Position numbers and translations under genes: made by a program. A DNA stretch of 64,000 bases from NCBI RefSeq assembly GCF_036226605.1, contig NZ_CP109000.1, positions 3,592,501-3,656,500 on the forward strand. Reading direction: 5' to 3'. The DNA comes from Streptomyces sp. NBC_00704. Its GTDB lineage: Bacteria > Actinomycetota > Actinomycetes > Streptomycetales > Streptomycetaceae. Position 1 is the stretch's first letter. Each line of letters starts with the position of its first letter. Below are positions 16,617-23,578 of this stretch, one piece after another. Below the pieces are notes generated by a model, which worked only from the letters and a program-made list of their open reading frames with translations, was not told the DNA's origin and ran no database searches.

Positions 16617-18191
16617 GTGACCGACACCGCCACCGCCACCGCCACCGCCACCGCCCACGAGCTGAGCGGCTCGCGCACGCTGTGGGAACTGCTCGTCCGC
16701 CGCGCCGTCCTCACCCCCGGCCGCCGGGTCCTCCTCCAGGAGGAGCGCGCCCTGACCTTCGGCGAGCTGCGCGAGCGGGCCGAACGCACGGCCGCCGGGC
16801 TGTACGGCATGGGCGTGCGCCCCGGCACGGTCGTCGCCTGGCAGCTGCCCACCCGCCTGGAGACCGCCGTCCTGTCCTTCGCCCTGGCCCGGCTCGGGGC
16901 CGTGCAGTCGCCCGTCATCCCGTTCTACCGCGACCGCGAGGTCGGCTTCGCGCTGCGCGAGTCGAAGGCGGAGTTCTTCGCCGTGCCGGGCGTCTGGCGC
17001 GGCCACGACCACACCGAGATGGCCCGGCGGCTGGGCGCGAAGGGCGTCTTCGAGGCCTACGACGACCTGCCCGACGGGGATCCGGCCGTCCTCCCGCCGC
17101 CGCCCGCCGACGGCGGCGCGGTGCGCTGGATCTACTGGACCTCGGGCACCACCTCCGACCCCAAGGGCGTCCTGCACACCGACCGTTCGCTGATCGCGGG
17201 CGGCTCCTGCCTCGCCCACGCGCTGCGGCTGACCCCGGACGACGTCGGCTCGATGGCGTTCCCCTACGCCCACATCGCCGGGCCCGACTACACCGTCATG
17301 CTGCTGCTGTACGGCTTCCCGGCGGTGATGTTCGAGCATTTCGCGCTGCCGGACGCGCTGGAGGAGTACCGGCGGCACGGGGTCACGGTCGCGGGCGGTT
17401 CGACGGCGTTCTACTCGATGTTCCTCGCCGAGCAGCGCAAGCGGCCGGGCGTCCCCGTGATCCCCACGCTACGGCTGCTCGCGGGCGGCGGCGCGCCCAA
17501 GCCGCCCGAGGTGTACCACGCCGTCGTGCGCGAGATGGGCGTGCAGCTCACCCACGGGTACGGGATGACGGAGGTGCCGATGATCACCATGGGGTCGCCC
17601 GACGACACCGCGGACCACCTCGCGACGACCGAGGGGCGGCCCCCCGCGGGCATGGAGATACGCGTCGTGGACGGGGAGGTGCGGCTGCGCGGGGAGGCCG
17701 TGTGCCAGGGATACCTGGACCCCGCGCAGAGCGCGGAGGCGTTCGACGCGGACGGCTTCCTGCGCACCGGCGACCTCGGGCGGCTGACCGGCGGCGGGCA
17801 TCTGGTGCTCACCGGGCGGCTGAAGGACGTCATCATCCGCAAGGGGGAGAACGTGTCCGCCAAGGAGATCGAGGACCTGCTGGCCGCCCACCCCGGCGTC
17901 GGGGACGTCGCCGTGATCGGCCTGCCCGACGCCGAGCGCGGGGAGCGGGTGTGCGCGGTCGTCGAACAGCCGCCCGGCGCGCGGACGCTGACCCTGGAGG
18001 CGGTCGCGTCGTACCTGCGCGCGGCGGGACTCTCCGTGCACAAGCTGCCCGAGCAGCTGGAGCTGGTGGACGCCCTGCCGCGCAACGACACGCTCCGCAA
18101 GGTCCTCAAGTACAAGCTGCGCGAACGCTACGCGCGGCCCGCCCGGCCGGCGGCCGCCGGCGATCCGGGGACGGCTATTCGGGGACGGTGA
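16617..18191 (+). CDS. Acyl-CoA ligase (AMP-forming; cyclohexanecarboxylate-CoA ligase-like)
   Basis: The 524-residue ANL enzyme has the P-loop YWTSGTTSDPKG, the adenine motif HGYGMTEVP, TGDLGRL, the hinge GRLKDVIIRKGENVSAKEIE and the C-terminal catalytic Lys region NDTLRKVLKYKLRE. It activates a carboxylic acid to its CoA thioester and thus probably feeds the two neighbouring dehydrogenase groups. Start GTG 16617 follows AGGGGG. The N-terminus has a Thr-Ala dipeptide run (TATATATATA). The substrate is not readable, and the cyclohexanecarboxylate-like label is by resemblance only. Confidence 0.92.
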   Translation: MTDTATATATATAHELSGSRTLWELLVRRAVLTPGRRVLLQEERALTFGELRERAERTAAGLYGMGVRPGTVVAWQLPTRLETAVLSFALARLGAVQSPVIPFYRDREVGFALRESKAEFFAVPGVWRGHDHTEMARRLGAKGVFEAYDDLPDGDPAVLPPPPADGGAVRWIYWTSGTTSDPKGVLHTDRSLIAGGSCLAHALRLTPDDVGSMAFPYAHIAGPDYTVMLLLYGFPAVMFEHFALPDALEEYRRHGVTVAGGSTAFYSMFLAEQRKRPGVPVIPTLRLLAGGGAPKPPEVYHAVVREMGVQLTHGYGMTEVPMITMGSPDDTADHLATTEGRPPAGMEIRVVDGEVRLRGEAVCQGYLDPAQSAEAFDADGFLRTGDLGRLTGGGHLVLTGRLKDVIIRKGENVSAKEIEDLLAAHPGVGDVAVIGLPDAERGERVCAVVEQPPGARTLTLEAVASYLRAAGLSVHKLPEQLELVDALPRNDTLRKVLKYKLRERYARPARPAAAGDPGTAIRGR

Positions 18192-18687
18192 AGTAGCGCG
18201 CGAAGGCGGGGACGATCTCCGCCTCGCCGACCTTGCCGTCCGCGTCGGCGTCGAGGACGGCGGCGGCCCCGCGGGCGACCTCGTCGGGCGCTCCGAGGGC
18301 GTGCAGCACCCGGACGGTGTCCTCGACCGTGGCCCGGCCGTCGCCGTCGGCGTCCGCGACGTCCAGGGCGGCGTGCAGGAAGGGGCGGGCGATCTCCGCG
18401 AACCGCTCCGGGTTGTCCCGCAGGCGCTTGACCGCGCTGTTCACGAACTCGTCCCGGCTGATGCGCTGGTCGCCGTCCCGGTCCGCGATCCCGGCCATGC
18501 CCTGCCAGAACGCCTCGGCCCCCGCGTACAGCGCCTGCCCCTTGTCGGAGCGGGCCGCGGTCGAGAACTCCGCGAGCACCGCCTTGGCCGCGGCGGCGAA
18601 GTCCACGCGGTCGATGTAGCCGTTGCCGTCCTGGTCGAAGGTGGCGAACCGGGCGGCGATCCTGCGCTCGTACTCACTGCTGACCAT
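18175..18687 (-). CDS. EF-hand calcium-binding protein
   Basis: The 170-residue cytoplasmic protein has four EF-hand loops: DQDGNGYIDRVDF, DRDGDQRISRDEF, DADGDGRATVEDT and DADADGKVGEAEI. This is the arrangement of the calerythrin/CabB-like calcium sensors of actinomycetes. Loops 1, 2 and 4 keep the acidic residue at position 12. Loop 3 has Asp there, with a neighbouring Glu. Start ATG 18687 has a weak ribosome binding site. Its 3' end overlaps the convergent ligase gene by 17 bp. Confidence 0.92.
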   Translation of the reverse strand: MVSSEYERRIAARFATFDQDGNGYIDRVDFAAAAKAVLAEFSTAARSDKGQALYAGAEAFWQGMAGIADRDGDQRISRDEFVNSAVKRLRDNPERFAEIARPFLHAALDVADADGDGRATVEDTVRVLHALGAPDEVARGAAAVLDADADGKVGEAEIVPAFARYFTVPE

Positions 18688-18943
18688 GTCTGCTCGGGCC
18701 GCCTTACGTCGTCACGTCGTGGGGTGGGTGGTGATGCCTCCGGGCCTCGCGTCCGGGAGGGTTCCCGGCCGGTGCCTGCCCAAAGGGTTTCCCGGCCGTG
18801 TCCGGAGGGTTTTCCGGCGCGCGGACGGGAGTGCTTCCGGCAGGGAGCGTACGACGCCGGGGACGTCCGGGCGGCCGGAAGGCGACACCTGTGGCGAGAC
18901 CGGAGGAATTCCGGGACACACGTGTGGCCCGGCGGGCCACGGC

Positions 18944-19318
18944 TCACGCCGAGAGGGGCTCGGTCCCGTCGTCCACGGCGTCGGCGAGATCGCCGTAGAC
19001 GTCGAACAGACGGCGCACGCCCAGCGCGCCGAGTACCCGGTTGACGTGGGAGCCGTCGGCCGCGCCGTGCGCGGGGAGGATCAGCCGCAGCCGTCCCCGG
19101 CAGGAGCGGATCAGCCTGCGGGCCGCGATCAGCACGCCGACGCCGCTGGAGTCGCAGAAGTACACGTCGGAGAGGTCCAGGACGAGACTGTGGCGGCCCT
19201 CGGCCACCTCGTCGTGCACCCGTTGCCGCAGCACGGGCGACGTCACCAGGTCCAGCTCGCCGGACACGTGGAGCACGGCCCATCCGCCCTGCTCGCCGCC
19301 GGTCACCGTGAAGGCCAC
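18944..19318 (-). CDS. STAS-domain protein (anti-sigma factor antagonist)
   Basis: The 124-residue SpoIIAA/RsbV-like protein has the phosphorylatable serine in DLSDVYFCDSSGVGVLIAARR. It should bind anti-sigma ATPases in partner-switching control. Three consecutive GTG codons begin the frame. The third (19318) has AAAGG at proper spacing and is chosen. The longer frame to 19696 is unlikely. No adjacent anti-sigma gene is present. The promoter region is shared with the ECF sigma gene. Confidence 0.9.
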   Translation of the reverse strand: MAFTVTGGEQGGWAVLHVSGELDLVTSPVLRQRVHDEVAEGRHSLVLDLSDVYFCDSSGVGVLIAARRLIRSCRGRLRLILPAHGAADGSHVNRVLGALGVRRLFDVYGDLADAVDDGTEPLSA

Positions 19319-19658
19319 CACCACGCCCTTTGTTCGCTGTAGCTGGCTGGGAACGGAAGCTGTCCCTTCGCTTCCTTGCAGCGCGGCTGCCCAGCGGCCG
19401 TGCCCCGAAACACCGGCGTGAAAACAGAAACAAACGGAAAGAGGCTTGTTTCTGTCATATCCAGTCCGGTTCGATCCATGCCTGTCGGGTAGGTGCCGCC
19501 CATACCACTCCCTGACGGGCAGGGGGCGCACATTGCAACAAAGGGGCGTGCATTGTCGTACGTGCCGACTACATTCGAGGAGACGGCGGACGCACGCTGG
19601 ACAGACGCGAGACCGAAGGACGCACGGCCGCAGGGACGGACACGGGTGAGGGGGCCGC
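19319..19658. promoter_or_regulatory. 340-bp divergent region with AT-rich inverted repeat and ECF-like promoter
   Basis: ACAGAAACAA (19424-19433) and TTGTTTCTGT (19446-19455) form a perfect 10-bp inverted repeat with a 12-nt loop. TGCAAC (19534-19539) and CGTA (19557-19560), with 17 nt between AAC and CGT, match the general ECF promoter layout and point at the sigma gene. Confidence 0.5.
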
Positions 19659-20249
19659 ATGGCGAAAAAGGACGCACCGCCCCGCTGGGACCGCAAGATG
19701 CAGCAGCGGCTCGCGCGCGGTGAGGCGGCCGCCCTCGGCGAGCTCTACGACCGGTTCGCTTCGCTCGTGCACGGTCTCGCCCACTGCGTGCTCGGAGACG
19801 AACGAGCGGCCGACGGCATCACCCGCGAGGTCTTCGCCCACGTCTGGGAGCATCCCGACGCCTACGACCCCCGGCAGGGCCCGCTGCGCACCTGGGTCGC
19901 CGCGCTGACCCACCGTCTCGCCGTGCAGCAGCTGCGCGCCACGGAGACCGCCGCGCTCGCCGAGACCGGCCGCGGCTCGGCCCAGGCGCGCGAGGAACTG
20001 GAGCACCGGGTGCGGCACGCGTCCGTCGCCGCCCGCGCCGACTACATCGTCCAGGCCATGCCCGCGCCCCTGCGCGCCGCCCTGGAACTGGCCTACTTCC
20101 AGCGCCGCGACTACCGCCAGACCGCGGCCGACCTCGGCGTCACCGATGACGAGGCGCGCCGCCGGCTCCGCCTGGGCCTCCAACTGCTGTCCACGGCCCA
20201 CGACACCGCGGCCCCCGGAGCCCCGCCCGGATACGGGGGTGCCGCGTGA
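19659..20249 (+). CDS. ECF-type sigma factor
   Basis: The 196-residue protein has region 2 (about 18-90: LGELYDRFASLVHGLA... VFAHVWEHPDAYDP... WVAALTHRLAVQQLR) and region 4 (about 125-180: ALELAYFQRRDYRQTAADLGVTDDEARRRLRLGL). The frame ends in a short Ala/Gly/Pro tail. AGGGGG precedes ATG 19659. The next gene, a zinc-binding anti-sigma protein, overlaps by 4 bp, so the pair forms a classic sigma/anti-sigma operon. An ECF-like promoter about 100 bp upstream suggests autoregulation. Confidence 0.92.
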   Translation: MAKKDAPPRWDRKMQQRLARGEAAALGELYDRFASLVHGLAHCVLGDERAADGITREVFAHVWEHPDAYDPRQGPLRTWVAALTHRLAVQQLRATETAALAETGRGSAQAREELEHRVRHASVAARADYIVQAMPAPLRAALELAYFQRRDYRQTAADLGVTDDEARRRLRLGLQLLSTAHDTAAPGAPPGYGGAA

Positions 20250-21805
20250 GCGACGCGAGCGCCTGGCCGTCGTACGACGGCGGCGACGGTTACGGCGACG
20301 ACGACCGGACCGGAGGAGGCGAAGGGGGCCGGGGGAGCGAGGGCGGCCAGGACGGGAAGGCCCGGGAGGACGGGAAAGACAGGAACGCCGGGGAAGCCGG
20401 GGAAGACAGGGTGTCCACCGGGATGAACGGGCCGGACGACAGCGGACCGGGTGGGCCGGGAGGGCAGAGAGGGCAGGGCGGCCCCGGCGGCGGCGATGGC
20501 GGCGGTGACGGCGGTGGCCGGGACGGCGTCTCCGGCTCCGGGTCCGGTCGGCCGCCGCGCATACCGCTGCCCCGCGCGTCCGTCGAGGACGGCGGGCTGC
20601 CGCTGCCCGCCGCGCCCGCGCCGGACCTCCCGCAGCCGCTCCGGCTGGAGCACCCGGTCCTCAAGTCGCTGCTGGGCGCATGGGCGTTGGCGGCCTGCTC
20701 CGCCGAGGAGACCGCCGCCGTCGAGGAGCACCTCGGGGACTGCGGCGGGTGCGCCGACGAGGCACGGCGGCTGCGCGAGGCGGTCGGCCTGCTGCAACGC
20801 CCGGAGAGCCTCGACCTGGACCCGGGTCTGCGCACCCGTGTCATCGACGGCTGCCTGACCCGCCGTCCGCCCCGCATCCCGGTGCCGCGCTGGGCACAGT
20901 CGTACGACGCCGAGACCGCGCGGCTGGACGCCCTGCTCCAGGACTTCGGGGACGCCGAGTGGCACGCTCCCGTGCGGCTGCGCTGGTTCCGCGGCCAGGA
21001 GGCCGCCAGCCGGCGGACCACGGTCGCCGGGGTCATCGCCCATCTGCTCGCGGTGGACGGACTGGTCGCCCTGGCCCTGGGGCTCGACGACCCGCTGGAG
21101 ACGGGCGGGGCACGGGACGCTGACGGGGCACGCGGGACGGGCGCGGACCGGCCGGACGCGCCCCCGGGCACCCCCGCGCGCCGCACCGAGGCCTTCTGGG
21201 CCGGCTCGCGCTTCCCGCCGACCCGCTCCGTGCGCGGCCCCTGGCGCGAACAGACCCACGCCCTGGTCCGCACGGCGGCCTTCACCGGCGGAGAGGCCGA
21301 GGGCGCCATGCCGGTGTCCTACGGCGGCTTCGAACTGCCGCTGCGGGACGCCATGCTGGACCGCGCCTTCGAGTGCTGGGTGCACGCCGAGGACATCGCC
21401 GAGGCGGTCGACTACCCGTACGCGCCGCCCGCTCCCCGCCATCTGCACGGCATGATCGACCTGGCCGCCCGGATGCTGCCGGAGACGCTCGCGGCCCGCC
21501 GCCGCGCCGGGCTCGCCGCTCCCTCGCACCACACCCGCCACCTGGTGAGCGCCGGCCGCCCCGGCCGCAGCCTGCGGCTGGAGATCGAGGGCTCGGGCGG
21601 CGGCCAGTGGCTGATCCCCCTCGACTCACCGGCCGCGGTGGGCTCCGCCGACCACGAGGTGGCCCATGTGGCCCTGGACGACGTGGAGTTCTGCCGCCTC
21701 GCCGCGGGCCATGTGTCGCCCGAGGAAGCGGCGGCCGGACAGCTCGGCGACCGCGAGGCGATCCGGGACGTGCTGTTCGCGGCGGCGAGCCTGAGCCGGA
21801 TGTAG
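20246..21805 (+). CDS. Zinc-finger anti-sigma factor fused to a mycothiol-dependent isomerase-like domain
   Basis: The 519-residue protein has three parts: a Gly/Asp-rich disordered N-terminus (about 1-115), a zf-HC2 anti-sigma domain (AVEEHLGDCGGCADEARRL), and a C-terminal maleylpyruvate-isomerase-like DinB fold (about 210-515). The last includes the conserved RTTVAGVIAHLLAVDGLVALAL stretch and the H-bearing ECWVHAEDIAEAV. Start GTG 20246 overlaps the sigma stop (GTGA). The likely role is redox or thiol sensing that releases the sigma factor. The enzymatic activity of the fused domain is unknown. Confidence 0.9.
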   Translation: MSDASAWPSYDGGDGYGDDDRTGGGEGGRGSEGGQDGKAREDGKDRNAGEAGEDRVSTGMNGPDDSGPGGPGGQRGQGGPGGGDGGGDGGGRDGVSGSGSGRPPRIPLPRASVEDGGLPLPAAPAPDLPQPLRLEHPVLKSLLGAWALAACSAEETAAVEEHLGDCGGCADEARRLREAVGLLQRPESLDLDPGLRTRVIDGCLTRRPPRIPVPRWAQSYDAETARLDALLQDFGDAEWHAPVRLRWFRGQEAASRRTTVAGVIAHLLAVDGLVALALGLDDPLETGGARDADGARGTGADRPDAPPGTPARRTEAFWAGSRFPPTRSVRGPWREQTHALVRTAAFTGGEAEGAMPVSYGGFELPLRDAMLDRAFECWVHAEDIAEAVDYPYAPPAPRHLHGMIDLAARMLPETLAARRRAGLAAPSHHTRHLVSAGRPGRSLRLEIEGSGGGQWLIPLDSPAAVGSADHEVAHVALDDVEFCRLAAGHVSPEEAAAGQLGDREAIRDVLFAAASLSRM

Positions 21806-21870
21806 GCGGAGGGGCGGGAGAAGCGGCGGGAGAAGGGGGGCCGGGTCCCGGAACCCGGAGGTGCCGGAAT

Positions 21871-21990
21871 CCGGAGGAGCCCGAACCGGAGGAGCCGGAA
21901 CCGGAGGAGCCGGAACCGGAGGAGCCGGAACCGGAGGAGCCCGAACCGGAGGAGCCCGAACCGGAGGAGCCCGAACCGGAGGAGCCCGAA
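21871..21990. repeat. Minisatellite, eight 15-bp units
   Basis: Eight contiguous units CCGGAGGAGCC[C/G]GAA follow the anti-sigma gene. Units 2-4 carry G and the others C at the variable position. A partial unit follows at 21991. It is intergenic, between the convergent anti-sigma and purU genes. Confidence 0.95.
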
Positions 21991-22002
21991 CCGGAACGAC
22001 GC

Positions 22003-22887
22003 CTACGGGAAGACGACCGTGCGCCGGCCGTTGAGCAGGATGCGACGCTCCGCATGCCACTTGACGGCCCTGGCCAGCGCCTGGCACTCCACGTCCCGCC
22101 CGATGGCGACGAGCTGGTCGGGCGTGACGCCGTGGCCCACCCGCTCGACCTCCTGCTCGATGATCGGCCCCTCGTCGAGGTCGGCCGTCACGTAGTGGGC
22201 CGTCGCGCCGATCAGCTTCACGCCCCGCGCGTGCGCCTGGTGGTACGGCTTCGCGCCCTTGAAGCTCGGCAGGAACGAGTGGTGGATGTTGATGATCCGG
22301 CCGCTGAGCTGCTTGCACAGGTCGTCGGAGAGGACCTGCATGTAGCGGGCGAGGACGACCAGTTCGACGTCCTGCTCCCGGACCAGCTCCAGCAGCCGCG
22401 CCTCGGCCTGCGCCTTGTTCTCCCTCGTCACCGGGATGTGGTGGAAGGGGATGTCGTACGAGCCCACCAGCTCGGCGAAGTCGGTGTGGTTGGACACCAC
22501 GGCCGCGATCTCCACCGGCAGCGCGCCGATGCTGGCGCGGAACAGCAGGTCGTTCAGGCAGTGCCCGAACTTGCTGACCATGAGGACGATGCGCATCCGG
22601 TCGTCGGCCCGGTTGATCTGCCAGTCCATGTGGAAGGAGTCACCGATCGCGGCGAAGCTCGCCCGCAGCTTGTCCACGGTCACCGGGGACTCGGCGGAGA
22701 AGTGGACGCGCAGGAAGAACAGGCCCGTGTCGTGGTCGCCGAACTGCTGACTGTCCTCGATGTTGCAGCCGGTCATGAAGAGGTAGCTCGACACGGCGTG
22801 CACGATGCCCTGCTTGTCGGGGCAGGAGAGCGTGAGGACGTACTGGTCGGCGGGGTTCGCCGGGGCTCGGCCGGACTGCGCGTTCAT
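22003..22887 (-). CDS. purU: Formyltetrahydrofolate deformylase
   Basis: The 294-residue enzyme has an N-terminal ACT domain (about 15-95: LTLSCPDKQGIVHAVSSYLF) and a formyltransferase-fold catalytic domain. The PurU signature NIHHSFLPSFKGAKPYHQA and the following LIGATAHYVTADLDEGPII supply the catalytic His and Asp. It hydrolyses 10-formyl-THF to THF and formate, balancing one-carbon pools. Start ATG 22887. Only 12 bp separate its stop from the minisatellite. Confidence 0.97.
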   Translation of the reverse strand: MNAQSGRAPANPADQYVLTLSCPDKQGIVHAVSSYLFMTGCNIEDSQQFGDHDTGLFFLRVHFSAESPVTVDKLRASFAAIGDSFHMDWQINRADDRMRIVLMVSKFGHCLNDLLFRASIGALPVEIAAVVSNHTDFAELVGSYDIPFHHIPVTRENKAQAEARLLELVREQDVELVVLARYMQVLSDDLCKQLSGRIINIHHSFLPSFKGAKPYHQAHARGVKLIGATAHYVTADLDEGPIIEQEVERVGHGVTPDQLVAIGRDVECQALARAVKWHAERRILLNGRRTVVFP

Positions 22888-22992
22888 GCCCGACAGGGTC
22901 CCATACCGCCCGTCGGCGTGGACAGCCGTCCCGCAGGGCGGAACGCGGGCGGCCGCCCTGCGTCCCCGTGCCCCTCGGCCTCCCGCGCGCTC

Positions 22993-23493
22993 CTACGCCG
23001 CCCGCGTCATGATCCGCAGGACTTCCAGCGTCCGGGGCGGTGCGTCCGGGTCGTCGCCGTCGCTCGCCGCCATGCGCACGTGTGCGTCCCGCGCCGCCCG
23101 CACCGCGTCGGGCCAGGCCTCGTGGTCGACGTACGCGGAGACCGGGGCGTCCGGCCCGACCTGGTGCATGATCCGCAGCACGCGCAGCACGGCGGTGTCG
23201 ACGAGGGCCGCCTCCTGCGAGTCGCGGAAGATCGTCCCGACGTACTTCTCGGCGGACCAGTTGTCGAGCCAGGTGTCCTCGACCAGGCGGTACACGGCGT
23301 CGGTGACGTCCCCGTACCCCTCGGCGCCGGCCAGCCAGACGTTCTGCTGGAACACCGGATCGGAGAGCATGTGCAGCGCGGAGCGCACATTGCTGCGCCA
23401 GCGCCACCACGGCATGTCGTTGAGTGGCATGCCGCCCATGGTGAACGAGCGACGGCCGCGACGGGAAGAGTTCTCCGAACCTTGCACGGTCAT
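22993..23493 (-). CDS. SCO4402-type conserved hypothetical protein
   Basis: The 166-residue soluble protein has a conserved core PLNDMPWWRWRSNVRSALHMLSD and a helical remainder. I recall this as the SCO4402 family of Streptomyces, function unknown. The start is taken as ATG 23493. GTG 23487, 8 nt after a TACGAT -10 box, would give a leaderless form. It follows purU in the same direction at 105 bp but has its own promoter. Confidence 0.8.
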   Translation of the reverse strand: MTVQGSENSSRRGRRSFTMGGMPLNDMPWWRWRSNVRSALHMLSDPVFQQNVWLAGAEGYGDVTDAVYRLVEDTWLDNWSAEKYVGTIFRDSQEAALVDTAVLRVLRIMHQVGPDAPVSAYVDHEAWPDAVRAARDAHVRMAASDGDDPDAPPRTLEVLRIMTRAA

Positions 23494-23510
23494 CGATCGT
23501 ACGTTTCGTC

Positions 23511-23539
23511 ACCCCAGGGGCTTCACGGGCCCCTGGGGT
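23511..23539 (-). terminator. Strong hairpin terminator
   Basis: ACCCCAGGGGC / GCCCCTGGGGT, an 11-bp perfect stem with a 7-nt loop, lies 40 nt past the stop of the leftward repeat-rich membrane protein gene. Confidence 0.8.
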
Positions 23540-23578
23540 TCACCGCGCCGTCACCGGCCGTCGACCGAGGGTCACCGG

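Noticed and set aside
21871..21990. CRISPR array or EEPEP-repeat protein
   Set aside because: Units are 15 bp with no spacers, and the EEPEP frame has no start or flanking coding signal. It is an intergenic minisatellite.
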